Part shown: positions 17,838 to 26,915 of the stretch, one piece after another
Position numbering within the stretch: position 1 is the stretch's first letter
How the letters are laid out: each line of letters begins with the position of its first letter
NCBI GenBank assembly: GCA_027013095.1
Contig: JALUYI010000054.1
Coordinates: 62,001-126,000 of the forward strand
DNA: 64,000 bases
Direction: 5' to 3'
From: Paracoccaceae bacterium
GTDB lineage: Bacteria > Pseudomonadota > Alphaproteobacteria > Rhodobacterales > Rhodobacteraceae
Position numbers and translations under genes: made by a program
The notes under the pieces: model-generated
The model's input: the letters and a program-made list of their open reading frames with translations, nothing else
What the model was told of the DNA's origin: nothing
Database searches by the model: none

Positions 17838-18178
17838 GGCGGGGCGGGGTTCTGTTATACCGCAAGCTGACGCTGGAGGCGGTGACGCGCCAGCCGGACA
17901 ATGCCGGTGGTTTTACCGAGGCCTGGGCGGCCTTGGGCATGCTGTGGGCGGATATTCGCGCTGGCCTGGGGCGTGAGCGCGACAGTGCGGCGGCGACGCT
18001 GTCCTATGTGCCTTATCGGGTAATCGTGCGGGCGGCGCCTGTGGGGGCGCCCTCGCGGCCGGTGCCGGGGCAGCGGTTTGTGGATGGCGCGCGGGTGTTT
18101 TCGATCCACGCGGTTGCGGATTACGGGCAGGACGGGCGGTTTCTGCAATGTTTTTGCAAAGAGGAGCGGGCGGCATGA
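17834..18178 (+). CDS. GTA head closure / stopper protein (g7)
   Basis: A 114-residue beta-rich protein of the phage head-closure family (SPP1 gp16-like), at the g7 position. Typical are LTLEAVTRQPDNAGGFTEAW (17865-17924), WADIRAG and the end AVADYGQDGRFLQCFCKEE. It seals the connector after packaging. ATGA-type overlaps on both sides. Confidence 0.85.
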   Translation: MRRGGVLLYRKLTLEAVTRQPDNAGGFTEAWAALGMLWADIRAGLGRERDSAAATLSYVPYRVIVRAAPVGAPSRPVPGQRFVDGARVFSIHAVADYGQDGRFLQCFCKEERAA

Positions 18179-18585
18179 GCTATGCGGTTTCAGCCGCGTT
18201 GCAGGCGGCGGTTTTTGCCCGGGTGGCCAATGATGCGGCGGTGCAGGCTCTGGTGGGGAGCGATGTCTATGACGCTGTGCCGTCGGGGACGCTGCCCCTG
18301 ACCTATGTGGTTCTGGGCGAAGAGGATGTGCGCGCCTGGTCGAATATTTCGGCCAATGGTGCGGTGCATGATTTTGCTATTGCGGTGGTCTCGGACGCGG
18401 CCGGATTTTCGGCCGCCAAGGCGGTGGCGGTGGCGGTGAATGACGCGCTGATCGACGCGCCTCTGATGTTGTCGCGCGGGTCTCTGGTGACGCTGGATTT
18501 CCTGTCGGCGCGGGCGAGGCGCGGCAAGGCGCCCGATGGGCGGCGGATCGACATGCGTTTTCGCGCCCGGGTCGAAGATATTTAA
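18175..18585 (+). CDS. GTA tail terminator, DUF3168 (g8)
   Basis: A 136-residue DUF3168 protein with the family start ALQAAVFARVANDAAVQALVG and VYDAVPSGTLPLTYVVLGEED (18265-18327). These proteins cap the tail tube where it joins the head. Start ATG 18175 overlaps the g7 stop. Confidence 0.87.
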   Translation: MSYAVSAALQAAVFARVANDAAVQALVGSDVYDAVPSGTLPLTYVVLGEEDVRAWSNISANGAVHDFAIAVVSDAAGFSAAKAVAVAVNDALIDAPLMLSRGSLVTLDFLSARARRGKAPDGRRIDMRFRARVEDI

Positions 18586-18609
18586 CACACAGTTTTGAAA
18601 GGAAAAATT

Positions 18610-19023
18610 ATGGTTGCCCAAAAAGGCAAGGATTTGCTGATCAAGGTGGACCTGAGCGGGTCCGGGTCGTTTCAGACATTGGCGGGCCTGCGCGCCACGC
18701 GGATCACGTTCAACGCCGATACGGTTGATGTGACAACGCTGGACAGCACCGGCGGCTGGCGTGAGCTGCTGGGCGGGGCCGGGGTAAAATCGGCGGCGAT
18801 CAGCGGCTCGGGCGTGTTTCGGGATGCGGCCACGGATGAGCGCGCGCGGGCGATCTTTTTTAACGGAGAGCTGCCGGCGTTTCAGGTGATCATCCCGAAT
18901 TTCGGCATTATCGAGGGACCGTTCCAGATTGCTTCGATTGAATATGCGGGCAGTCACAATGGCGAGGCGACCTATGATCTGGCGATGGAATCCGCCGGCG
19001 CGCTGAGCTTTACGGTGATCTGA
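18610..19023 (+). CDS. GTA major tail protein (g9)
   Basis: A 137-residue tail tube protein of the phage major tail protein family. Key stretches are GKDLLIKVD, RATRITFNADTVDVTTLDS and YAGSHNGEATYDLAMESAGAL (18945-19007). The AAAGGAAAAATT ribosome-binding site is strong, in line with the many copies needed. The stop overlaps the next start. Confidence 0.92.
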   Translation: MVAQKGKDLLIKVDLSGSGSFQTLAGLRATRITFNADTVDVTTLDSTGGWRELLGGAGVKSAAISGSGVFRDAATDERARAIFFNGELPAFQVIIPNFGIIEGPFQIASIEYAGSHNGEATYDLAMESAGALSFTVI

Positions 19024-19346
19024 TGGCCAATCCTTATCGTGGTGAAGTGGAGTTGGTTTTGGACGGTCGGGCGCAGAAGTTACGTCTGACGCTGGGGGCG
19101 CTGGCGGAGTTGGAGGAGGCGCTGGAGGCGGGCTCGGTTCTGGAACTGGTCGAGCGTTTTGAGAGCGGCGCCTTTGCTACCCGCGACATGCTGGCGTTGC
19201 TTTATGCCGGGTTGCGGGGCGGCGGTTGGTGCGGCGGAATGGCCGAGCTTTGTGCCGCCGAGATCGACGGTGGCCCGGTGGGTGCGGCGCAGGTGGCGGC
19301 GCGCCTGTTGGCGGTGTCCTTTGCCCTACCCGGAGGCGGCAAATGA
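19023..19346 (+). CDS. GTA tail assembly chaperone (g10, GTA-gp10 family)
   Basis: A 107-residue protein with NPYRGEVELVLDGRAQKLRLTLGALAELEEAL (19026-19121), the start typical of the gene transfer agent gp10 family. It is likely the first of the paired tail assembly chaperones that coat the tape measure protein. It overlaps both neighbours. Confidence 0.88.
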   Translation: MANPYRGEVELVLDGRAQKLRLTLGALAELEEALEAGSVLELVERFESGAFATRDMLALLYAGLRGGGWCGGMAELCAAEIDGGPVGAAQVAARLLAVSFALPGGGK

Positions 19347-19573
19347 GGGGTTTTGACTGGCCGGCGATGTTGCGGGCGGGGTTGCGGGGTCTGGGCTTGC
19401 GTCCGGCCGAGTTCTGGGGGCTGACGCCGGTTGAGCTGATGGTGATGCTGGGGATCGAGGGCGGCGGGCGCGGGGCGTTGAGCCGGGAGGGGCTGGTTGA
19501 GTTGAGCCGCCGGTTTCCCGATGAGAGGGCCAATGGAATGGATGATGACAGGCAGGAACAGGAGCTGGCATGA
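19343..19573 (+). CDS. GTA small tail assembly protein (g10.1)
   Basis: A 76-residue protein (FDWPAMLRAGLRGLGLRPAEFW, then LTPVELMVMLGIEG), the short gene found between gp10 and tape measure in RcGTA-type clusters (rcc01693 type). The start ATG 19343 overlaps the g10 stop. In phages the second tail chaperone is often made by frameshifting; here it is a separate overlapping gene. Confidence 0.8.
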   Translation: MRGFDWPAMLRAGLRGLGLRPAEFWGLTPVELMVMLGIEGGGRGALSREGLVELSRRFPDERANGMDDDRQEQELA

Positions 19574-20235
19574 CAAGTTTACAATCGCAGATGGGGGCGC
19601 TGGATGCGCAGATTGCCGATCTGGAGGCAACGATTGGCGGCGCGCAGTCGGTCTCGCAGGCGTTCAAGGGTGAGCTGGCGGCGATGCAGGTGACCATGAC
19701 GGCGGCGGGCCAGCAGGTGGACGGGCTGAGCCGTTCCATCGGCTGGGGGTTGCGCAAGGCGTTTGACGGGCTGGTGTTTGATGGTGCGCGCCTGTCGGAT
19801 GCGCTGAAGATGTTGGGGCGCAGCATGGTTAACGCAACCCTGACGCAGGCGCTGAAACCGGTGCAGAATGCCCTTGGTAGCGCGCTTGTGGCCGGGGTTC
19901 AGGGGCTGGTCTCGGCGGCCCTGCCGTTTCGCAACGGCGCGGCGTTTTCCTCGGGCAAGGTGATGCCGTTCGCCCGCGGCGGGGTGGTTTCGCAGGCGAC
20001 CGGATTTCCGATGCGTGGCGGCATGGGGTTGATGGGCGAAGCCGGGCCGGAGGCGATCATGCCGCTGACCCGTGGCCCCGGTGGCAAGCTGGGGGTGCAG
20101 GCGCTTGGTGGCGGACAGAGCGTTCATGTCACGATGAATATCAGCACGCCGGATGTCGGCGGGTTTCGCCGCTCACAAAGCCAGATCGCCGCCGAGATGG
20201 CGCGGGCACTGGGACGCGGAAGGCGAAACAGCTGA
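19570..20235 (+). CDS. GTA tape measure protein (g11)
   Basis: A 221-residue protein, short as in RcGTA whose tail is short. The first 70 residues are helical (coiled coil), followed by a hydrophobic mid region (LTQALKPVQNALGSALVAGVQGLVSAALPF, positions 19840-19929) and FARGGVVSQATGFPM with GLMGEAGPEAIMPLTRG, a motif typical of tape measure proteins. It sets tail length and may help DNA cross the membrane. Confidence 0.9.
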   Translation: MTSLQSQMGALDAQIADLEATIGGAQSVSQAFKGELAAMQVTMTAAGQQVDGLSRSIGWGLRKAFDGLVFDGARLSDALKMLGRSMVNATLTQALKPVQNALGSALVAGVQGLVSAALPFRNGAAFSSGKVMPFARGGVVSQATGFPMRGGMGLMGEAGPEAIMPLTRGPGGKLGVQALGGGQSVHVTMNISTPDVGGFRRSQSQIAAEMARALGRGRRNS

Positions 20236-20268
20236 CCCTATAAATCCATGACTTCGGGGAGTAACCTT

Positions 20269-20901
20269 ATGAATTTTCACGATATTCGATTTCCAGCTAG
20301 CCTGAGCTTTGGCTCCACAGGGGGGCCGGAACGGCGCACCGAGATCGTTACGCTGGCCAATGGTTTTGAGGAGCGCAACAGCCCCTGGGCGGACAGTCGC
20401 CGGCGCTATGATGCCGGTGTGGGGATGCGCAGCCTTGATGATATCGAGACGCTGATCGGGTTTTTCGAGGCCCGCCACGGGCAGCTCTATGGGTTTCGCT
20501 GGAAGGACTGGACCGACTATAAATCTACGCTGCCGTCAAAGGCCGTCACCCATGGGGATCAGTTGATTGGCACCGGCGACGGAACAACGCGGGCCTTTCA
20601 ACTGTCGAAAACTTACCGTTCGGGTGGGGCGGCGTATCGGCGGCTGATCTCCAAACCGGTTGCCGGCAGTGTCCGAGTTGCCGTGGCGGCGGACAAGCTG
20701 GTCGAGGGGGTGCATTTCAGTGCCGATACGAGCACCGGATTCGTCCATTTCGTCGATGCTCCGGCCGACGGGGTCGAGATCACCGCAGGGTTTGAATTCG
20801 ACGTTCCGGTGCGCTTTGACACTGACAAGCTGGAGATGAGTTTGCAGAGCTTTTCGGCCGGTGAGATCCCGACGGTGCCAGTGATCGAGGTGCGGGTCTG
20901 A
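20269..20901 (+). CDS. GTA distal tail protein, DUF2460 (g12)
   Basis: A 210-residue DUF2460 protein, with the start FHDIRFPASLSFGSTGGPERRTEIVTLANGFEERN (20275-20379) and YGFRWKDWTDYKS. It forms the distal tail/baseplate ring of the GTA tail. GGGGAGTAA precedes the ATG. It overlaps the next gene by 1 bp. Confidence 0.93.
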   Translation: MNFHDIRFPASLSFGSTGGPERRTEIVTLANGFEERNSPWADSRRRYDAGVGMRSLDDIETLIGFFEARHGQLYGFRWKDWTDYKSTLPSKAVTHGDQLIGTGDGTTRAFQLSKTYRSGGAAYRRLISKPVAGSVRVAVAADKLVEGVHFSADTSTGFVHFVDAPADGVEITAGFEFDVPVRFDTDKLEMSLQSFSAGEIPTVPVIEVRV

Positions 20902-21791
20902 TGCGGGTTCTGGATGCGGGGCTGCTGGCCCATCTTAAAGCCGGGGCGACGACTTTGGCGCGCTGCTGGCGGATCACGCGGAGCGACGGGGTGGTGCAGG
21001 GGTTTACCGACCATGACCGGGATCTGGGTTTTGGTGGGGTGGTCTATCGGGCCAGCACGGGCCTTGATGCGACGGCCTTGCAGCAGACCACGGGGCTGAG
21101 TGTGGACAATGCCGAGGCGACGGGGGCGCTGAGCGACTTCAGCCTGACGGACACGGATATTCGCGCCGGGCGTTATGACGGCGCCGAGGTGGTGATCTGG
21201 CTGGTGAACTGGAATAATCCGGCCGAGAGGGTGATGCAGTTTCGTGGCTCACTTGGCGAAATTCGCCGAGCGGGCGGGGTGTTCAAGGCCGAGCTGCGCG
21301 GGCTGTCCGAAGCGTTGAACCAGCCGGTGGGGCGGGCCTATCATCGCGATTGCAGTGCCGTTCTGGGCGACAGTCACTGCCGATTCAACCCCTTGTCAGC
21401 GGGGTATTTCACCGAGTTCACCATGGCCGCCGCAGACAGTGCCGAGCGGTTTGAATTGCCCGACGGGGCCGGATTTGAGGACGGCTGGTTTGAAGGCGGC
21501 CGCCTGCTGGTTTTGAGCGGCGCGGCCAAGGGGCTGAGCGGGATGGTCCGGCGCGACCGTTTCGAGGCGGCGATACGCCGGGTCGAGCTGTGGCAGGCGT
21601 TGGCGGTAACGCCGACGAAGGGTGACCGGATGCGCCTTGAGGCGGGTTGTGACAAACGTCCGGAGACCTGCCGTTTGAAATTTCATAACTTTTTGAATTA
21701 TAGGGGTTTTCCGAATATTCCTGGTGAGGACTGGGCGATGTCCTATCCGGTTCGGTCGGGGCAGAACAATGGCGGGAGCCTGAGCCAGTGA
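20901..21791 (+). CDS. GTA baseplate hub protein, DUF2163 (g13)
   Basis: A 296-residue DUF2163 protein. Stretches such as CWRITRSDGVVQGFTDHDRDLGF (20964-21032), GLRGLSE-like LRGLSEALNQPVGR and a Cys-rich C-terminal part (CRFNP, GCDKRPETCRLKFHNFLNYRGF) match the family. The four cysteines are known to bind a metal or Fe-S cluster in the RcGTA hub structure. It overlaps the next gene by 4 bp. Confidence 0.92.
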   Translation: MRVLDAGLLAHLKAGATTLARCWRITRSDGVVQGFTDHDRDLGFGGVVYRASTGLDATALQQTTGLSVDNAEATGALSDFSLTDTDIRAGRYDGAEVVIWLVNWNNPAERVMQFRGSLGEIRRAGGVFKAELRGLSEALNQPVGRAYHRDCSAVLGDSHCRFNPLSAGYFTEFTMAAADSAERFELPDGAGFEDGWFEGGRLLVLSGAAKGLSGMVRRDRFEAAIRRVELWQALAVTPTKGDRMRLEAGCDKRPETCRLKFHNFLNYRGFPNIPGEDWAMSYPVRSGQNNGGSLSQ

Positions 21792-22252
21792 CCGGTGCGG
21801 AGCGCGAGGTTGGCGGGCCGACGGGCGAGCGGATCGTGGCAGCGGCGCGGGGCTGGATTGGCACGCCCTATTTGCATCAGGCCTCGTGCCGGGGGGCGGG
21901 GTGTGACTGTCTTGGCCTGCTGCGCGGCGTCTGGCGGGACCTCTTTGGTGATGAGCCGGCGTCGGTTCCGGCCTATACACCGGACTGGTCCGAGCCGGGC
22001 GGGCAGGAGCGTCTCTGGGAGGCGGCGAACCGGTATTTGCGACCAAAGCCCTTGCATGCTGCGGCGCGCGGCGATGTTTTGCTGTTTCGCATGGGAGCCG
22101 GCCACGTCGCAAAGCATCTGGGCCTTGCGACAGAGACCGGCCCGGCGGCGCGCTTTGTTCACGCCTATATGGGCCACGGGGTCGTGGAAAGTTCGCTTTC
22201 GCGACCGTGGGAGCGGCGAATCGTGGCGCGGTTTCAATTTCCAGAAATGTAA
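21788..22252 (+). CDS. GTA cell-wall peptidase, NlpC/P60 (g14)
   Basis: A 154-residue peptidase with the catalytic Cys41 in GCDCLGLLRG and His110 in HVAKHLGLA. RARGWIGTPY-like AARGWIGTPYLHQ at the N-terminus is typical. It opens peptidoglycan when the particle delivers DNA. The start is GTG 21788, overlapping the g13 stop by 4 bp; no ATG upstream fits. Confidence 0.92.
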   Translation: MTGAEREVGGPTGERIVAAARGWIGTPYLHQASCRGAGCDCLGLLRGVWRDLFGDEPASVPAYTPDWSEPGGQERLWEAANRYLRPKPLHAAARGDVLLFRMGAGHVAKHLGLATETGPAARFVHAYMGHGVVESSLSRPWERRIVARFQFPEM

Positions 22253-22274
22253 GTGACAAGAAACGGGGGGTCTG

Positions 22275-25200
22275 ATGGCCACTTTGGTATTATCTGCGGT
22301 TGGCGCGTCGGTTGGCGGCGCAATCGGGGGCTCGGTTCTGGGACTGTCCTCGGCGGTGCTGGGGCGTGCGGTCGGGGCGACCGTGGGGCGGGTGCTGGAT
22401 CAACGCCTGTTGGGGCATGGGGCGAAAGCGGTGCCCACCGGGCGTATTGACCGGTTTCATCTGAGCGGCGCCAGTGAAGGGGCGGCGATGACGCGCAGCT
22501 TTGGTCGCGTGCGGCTGGGAGGGCAGGTCATCTGGGCCTCACGCTTTGTCGAGCAGGTGGTCACGCAGGGGGGCGGCGGCAAGGGCACAAGGCGGGCCGC
22601 GACACAAAGCAGTTATAGTTACAGCGTCAGTCTGGCGCTGGCCTTGGGGCAGGGGGTGGTGACACGGGTCGGGCGCATCTGGGCGGACGGGATTCTGATC
22701 CCGAAGGATTCGCTGAACTGGCGGTTTTATCCGGGCGACGAGGCGCAACTGCCGGACCCCAAGATCGAAGCGGTCGAGGGGGCGGGGCAGGCTCCGGCGT
22801 TTCGCGGGACGGCCTATGTGGTGTTTGAGGATCTGGATCTGTCGCGGTTTGGCAATCGGGTGCCGCAGTTCAGTTTCGAGGTGAGCCGTCGGGCAACCCC
22901 ACGGGCGGGGAGCAGCGATCCGGCGGCGGCAATCAAGGGGGTTGCGCTGATTCCGGGGACCGGGGAATACGGGCTGGCGACGACGCCAGTGCATTTCTCG
23001 AACGGGCCTGGAAACAATCGCACCGCCAATGAAAACACCGCCAGCGGCAGAACGGATTTCGTGACCTCGATGTCTGATCTGCGCGAAGAGCTGGGGGAGT
23101 GCCGTTCGGTCTCGATGGTGGTGTCGTGGTTTGGGGATGATCTGCGCTGTGGCAAATGCCGGTTGGACCCGCGGGTCGAGCAAACGATGCAGGACGGGGT
23201 CGGGATGGCGTGGTCCGTTTCGGGAGTGGGGCGCGCGGCGGCGCGGCCGGTAAGCCGCCTGAAGGGGCGACCGGTGTTTGGCGGCACGCCCACCGACCGC
23301 TCGGTGATCGAGGCCATTCACGAGATTCAGGCTGGTGGGCAGGAGGTGATGTTCTATCCATTCATCCTGATGGATATTCAGGCCAAAAACGGTCTGGCCG
23401 ATCCGTGGAGCGGTGGTGCGGATCAGCCGGTGATGCCGTGGCGGGGGCGGATCACGCTGTCGGTGGCACCGGGGCAGGCGGCCTCACCCGACCAGAGTGC
23501 GGTGGCCGAGGCGGAGGTTCTGAGTTTCTTTGGTCAGGCGCAGCCCGGCGATTTTACCGTAACCGGGGATGGTGTTGATTACAGCGGCCCGACGGAGTGG
23601 TCCTATCGGCGCTTTGTTTTGCACTATGCGCATCTCTGCGCCGCTGCCGGTGGGGTCGAGGCGTTTTGCATTGGCTCGGAGTTGCGCGGGCTGACCCAGA
23701 TTCGGGGGGCGGCGGGCAATTTTCCGGTTGTGGATGCCCTGCGCGTGCTGGCTGGGGAGGTGCGGGCCATTCTGGGGCCGACGACCAAGATCGGCTATGC
23801 GGCGGACTGGTCGGAGTATTTCGGCTATCATCCGGCGGATGGCTCGGGGGATGTCCTGTTTCATCTGGACGATTTGTGGGCCGATGCGAATATCGATTTC
23901 GTCGGCATCGACAATTACATGCCGCTGGCGGACTGGCGCGATGGCACGGCGCATCTGGATCAGGATCACGGCTCGATTTATGCGCTGGAGTATCTGGAGG
24001 GCAATATTGCCGGTGGCGAGGGCTATGACTGGTATTACGCCAGCCAAGCGGCGCGGGATCGGCAGCTTCGCACCCCGATTCGCGATGGCGCCCATGGCGA
24101 GGACTGGGTCTTTCGCTATAAGGATTTGCGCGGCTGGTGGCAGAATACTCATCACAACCGGATTGGTGGGGTTCGTCTGGCCAGCCCCACCGCGTGGGTG
24201 CCCGAGAGCAAGCCGTTTCGCTTTACCGAGTTTGGCTGCGCGGCGATTGACAAGGGGGCGAACCAGCCGAATGCTTTTGTCGATGCGAAATCCTCGGAAT
24301 CGATGACGCCCTATTATTCCAGCGGGGTTCGGGATGATTTGATGCAGGCACAATATCTGCGTGCCATGCTGCATTACTGGAGCGTCGCGGCAAACAATCC
24401 GTTGTCCTCGGTTTACAAGGCCCCCATGGTTGATATGGAGCACGCCCATGTCTGGGCTTGGGATGCCCGCCCGTGGCCGGATTTCCCCGGCAATCTGGCG
24501 CTGTGGAGCGACGGTGTGAATTATGCTCGCGGCCATTGGCTGAATGGACGTCTGGGGGCGCAGGCGCTGGCCGATGTGATTTTGGAGATATGTGAGACAA
24601 GCGGCGTGGAGGCGGTGGATGTCAGCGCGCTCTATGGCTTGTTGAAAGGTTATGTGATCAGCGATGTGACCTCGGCCCGCAGCGCCTTGCAGCCGCTTAT
24701 GCTGGCGTTTTCGCTGGACGCGATCGAGGCGGACGGGATGCTGCGGTTTCAAAAGCGTACCGGCCGGGCGGTGGCCAAGATTGCCGCCGACGAGATTGTG
24801 TGGGACAAGGCGGGGCAGGGTGACCTGACCCGGCTGCGGGCGCCGGAGGCCGATTTGTCGGGCAAGGTGCGCCTTGGCTATATCCGGGCGGACGGCAGTT
24901 ACGAGACCGGCGCGGCCGAAGCGATTTTACCCGATGAGACGGCGCTGGGCGTACATCACAGCGAGTTGCCGATCGTTATGTCGGCAGCCCAGGCGCGGCT
25001 GCTGACCCGGCGCTGGTTGGCTGAGTCCCGGGTGGCGCGCGAGAGTGTTACCCTCAGTCTGCCGCCCTCGAAAATGGCGGTCGGGGCGGGCGATGTGATC
25101 GCGTTGCCCAAGAGCGCGGGCGGTGGCCTTGTGCGGGTGGATCGGGTGGAGGATGCCGGGGCGCGCCGCCTTGAAGCGGTGCGGGTAGATCCCGCGGTTT

Positions 25201-26195
25201 ATGCCGGGGTGCCCGAGCCGGAACTGGGCGCGCGCTCAAGTGGATTTGTTCCACCGCTGCCGGTCTTTCCGCTGTTTCTGGACCTGCCGCTGTTGTCCGG
25301 GCAGGAGCGCCCCGATGCCCCCCATGTCGCGGTTTCGGCCCGGCCCTGGCCCGGCTCGGTGGCGGTGTTCAGCGCGTCGTCGGACAACGGCTATGTTTTA
25401 AACCGGATGATCACGCGCTCGGCGGCGATCGGGGTGACGCAGGATCCCATGTTTCGGGCCCGACCTGATTGCTGGGACCGGGGGGCCACGGTGCGGGTAC
25501 AGATGAGCGGCGCAAATCTGGCCTCGGCGTCGCCAGATGCGGTGCTGAACGGTGCCAATGCCATGGCCATCGGTCCGGGCAGTGGCGGGCCGTGGGAAGT
25601 GTTCCAGTTTAGCGAGGCCAAGCTGATTCAGCCGGGTTTATACACCCTTTCAGGCCTGCTGCGCGGGCAGGCGGGAACTGAGTCGGTAATGCCCGACAGC
25701 TGGCCGGTGGGCAGCTATGTGGTGCTGCTCGATGCGGGCGCAATGCAGCAGGTCACGCTGGCGGCCTCGGCGCGCAATCTGGCCCGGCATTACCGGATCG
25801 GGCCGGCGACCCGCCCCTATTCCGACAAGTCCTATGTGCATGAGGTCTGGGCCTTTGAGGGGGTCGGGCTGCGTCCCTATGCGCCGGTGCATTTGCGCAC
25901 GACGCGGCAGGCCAATGGCGACCGCGCCTTTCGGTGGATCCGGCGCACGCGCATTGACGGCGATATCTGGGGGACTGCGGATGTGCCCTTGGGAGAGGCG
26001 TTTGAGGCCTATCACCTGCGGGTGCGCGATGCTTCGGGGGTGCGGCGCGAACTGGATGTCAGCACCCCGGACTGGGTCTATCGCGCATCCGACAAGGCGG
26101 CGGACGGGACTGCGCCAGTTTATCGGCTGGAAGTTGCGCAGGTTTCCGATCGCTTTGGCCCCGGTTCACTTGCGACACTTGATGTAAAGGATTGA
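22275..26195 (+). CDS. GTA tail tip megatron protein, TIM-barrel type (g15)
   Basis: A 1306-residue protein. The N-terminal part has a hydrophobic Gly/Ala segment (LSAVGASVGGAIGGSVLGLSSAVLG, 22287-22361) like tail-tip insertion segments. The middle (about 430-740) is the GTA TIM-barrel-like domain with LCAAAGGVEAFCIGSELRGLTQ and KIGYAADWSEYFGYHPADGSGD. The C-terminal part carries the phage-tail fold and a beta-rich end. In RcGTA this protein closes the tail and is thought to contact the cell surface and its glycans. Length and order match the family. Confidence 0.93.
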   Translation: MATLVLSAVGASVGGAIGGSVLGLSSAVLGRAVGATVGRVLDQRLLGHGAKAVPTGRIDRFHLSGASEGAAMTRSFGRVRLGGQVIWASRFVEQVVTQGGGGKGTRRAATQSSYSYSVSLALALGQGVVTRVGRIWADGILIPKDSLNWRFYPGDEAQLPDPKIEAVEGAGQAPAFRGTAYVVFEDLDLSRFGNRVPQFSFEVSRRATPRAGSSDPAAAIKGVALIPGTGEYGLATTPVHFSNGPGNNRTANENTASGRTDFVTSMSDLREELGECRSVSMVVSWFGDDLRCGKCRLDPRVEQTMQDGVGMAWSVSGVGRAAARPVSRLKGRPVFGGTPTDRSVIEAIHEIQAGGQEVMFYPFILMDIQAKNGLADPWSGGADQPVMPWRGRITLSVAPGQAASPDQSAVAEAEVLSFFGQAQPGDFTVTGDGVDYSGPTEWSYRRFVLHYAHLCAAAGGVEAFCIGSELRGLTQIRGAAGNFPVVDALRVLAGEVRAILGPTTKIGYAADWSEYFGYHPADGSGDVLFHLDDLWADANIDFVGIDNYMPLADWRDGTAHLDQDHGSIYALEYLEGNIAGGEGYDWYYASQAARDRQLRTPIRDGAHGEDWVFRYKDLRGWWQNTHHNRIGGVRLASPTAWVPESKPFRFTEFGCAAIDKGANQPNAFVDAKSSESMTPYYSSGVRDDLMQAQYLRAMLHYWSVAANNPLSSVYKAPMVDMEHAHVWAWDARPWPDFPGNLALWSDGVNYARGHWLNGRLGAQALADVILEICETSGVEAVDVSALYGLLKGYVISDVTSARSALQPLMLAFSLDAIEADGMLRFQKRTGRAVAKIAADEIVWDKAGQGDLTRLRAPEADLSGKVRLGYIRADGSYETGAAEAILPDETALGVHHSELPIVMSAAQARLLTRRWLAESRVARESVTLSLPPSKMAVGAGDVIALPKSAGGGLVRVDRVEDAGARRLEAVRVDPAVYAGVPEPELGARSSGFVPPLPVFPLFLDLPLLSGQERPDAPHVAVSARPWPGSVAVFSASSDNGYVLNRMITRSAAIGVTQDPMFRARPDCWDRGATVRVQMSGANLASASPDAVLNGANAMAIGPGSGGPWEVFQFSEAKLIQPGLYTLSGLLRGQAGTESVMPDSWPVGSYVVLLDAGAMQQVTLAASARNLARHYRIGPATRPYSDKSYVHEVWAFEGVGLRPYAPVHLRTTRQANGDRAFRWIRRTRIDGDIWGTADVPLGEAFEAYHLRVRDASGVRRELDVSTPDWVYRASDKAADGTAPVYRLEVAQVSDRFGPGSLATLDVKD

Positions 26196-26200
26196 AAGAA

Positions 26201-26914
26201 ATGAGCATGACAACGCAATTCGGCCTGCCGTTGCTGGCCGCCGCGCAGGCGCAAAAGCACGTTACCGTGAATGAGGCGCTGGCCGTTCTGGACGCAATGG
26301 CGCAGATCAGGTTGGTTTCCGTGACCAGTACGACTCCGCCTCTGACGGCGACCGAGGGAGCGGCCTATTTCGTGCCGGTGGGGGCGGTCAATGCGTGGGA
26401 CACGCATGCCGGAAATATCGCGGTTTTTGCCAACGGCGGCTGGGTTTTCGTTTCGCCAAAGCTGGGCTGGCGGGCCTGGATCGAGGATCAGGCGCTGGAG
26501 GCCATGTTTGATGGCGCGGGCTGGGTTGCGGGGCTGATGGCGCGCGCGCCCAACGGCGCCGGGACCCGGCAGGTGGTGATCGAGTTCGATCATGTGATCA
26601 CCGCCGGGGCAAGCAATGACACGCAGATCACAATTGACAACGGAATGCTGGTTTTTGGCGTGACCGGGCGTGTCTTGACGGCGCTGAGCGGCAGCGGGCT
26701 GACCGGTTGGGATCTGGGCGTGGCTGGTGCGACGAACCGATATGGCGCCGGCCTTTCCGTAGCCAAGGGGGCGTGGATCAATGCGATGGCCTATCAGCCG
26801 CAGGCCTATTGGGGCGGCACTCCGCTGCATCTGAGTGCCAATGGCGGCAGTTTTTCCGCCGGTGTCGTGCGTCTGGCGGTGCATGGGCTGAAACTGATCC
26901 CACCGCAGGGCTGA
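26201..26914 (+). CDS. DUF2793 protein behind the GTA cluster
   Basis: A 237-residue protein with the DUF2793 start FGLPLLAAAQAQKHVTVNEAL and GAAYFVPVGAVNAWDTHAGNIA (26358-26423), then a C-terminal beta-rich region. DUF2793 also occurs in the Rhodobacter GTA head spike/fibre genes (ghs), so a role as receptor-binding fibre is a reasonable inference. The start at ATG 26201 is chosen over ATG 26207; AAGGA lies 12-16 bases upstream. It follows the tip gene after 5 bp and probably shares its transcript. Confidence 0.8.
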   Translation: MSMTTQFGLPLLAAAQAQKHVTVNEALAVLDAMAQIRLVSVTSTTPPLTATEGAAYFVPVGAVNAWDTHAGNIAVFANGGWVFVSPKLGWRAWIEDQALEAMFDGAGWVAGLMARAPNGAGTRQVVIEFDHVITAGASNDTQITIDNGMLVFGVTGRVLTALSGSGLTGWDLGVAGATNRYGAGLSVAKGAWINAMAYQPQAYWGGTPLHLSANGGSFSAGVVRLAVHGLKLIPPQG

Positions 26915-26915
26915 A

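Larger units (their letters stand above)
12162..26914 (+). mobile_element. Gene transfer agent (RcGTA-type) structural cluster
   Basis: An unbroken run of genes in the order of the Rhodobacter capsulatus GTA: small terminase, large terminase, portal, head-formation protein, prohead protease, capsid, three connectors, major tail, two tail-assembly proteins, tape measure, two DUF baseplate proteins, NlpC/P60 peptidase, the large tip protein, then a DUF2793 gene. Most neighbours overlap by 1-8 bp. There is no integrase, repressor, replication or lysis gene, which distinguishes it from a prophage; in Rhodobacter the lysis genes, maturation genes and activator GafA lie elsewhere. The particles package random host DNA. 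All reading frames are intact, so particle production looks possible. Confidence 0.93.

Noticed and set aside
12162-26914. Prophage
   Set aside because: No integrase, repressor, replication, lysis genes or att-like repeats were seen; the gene order is that of gene transfer agents.
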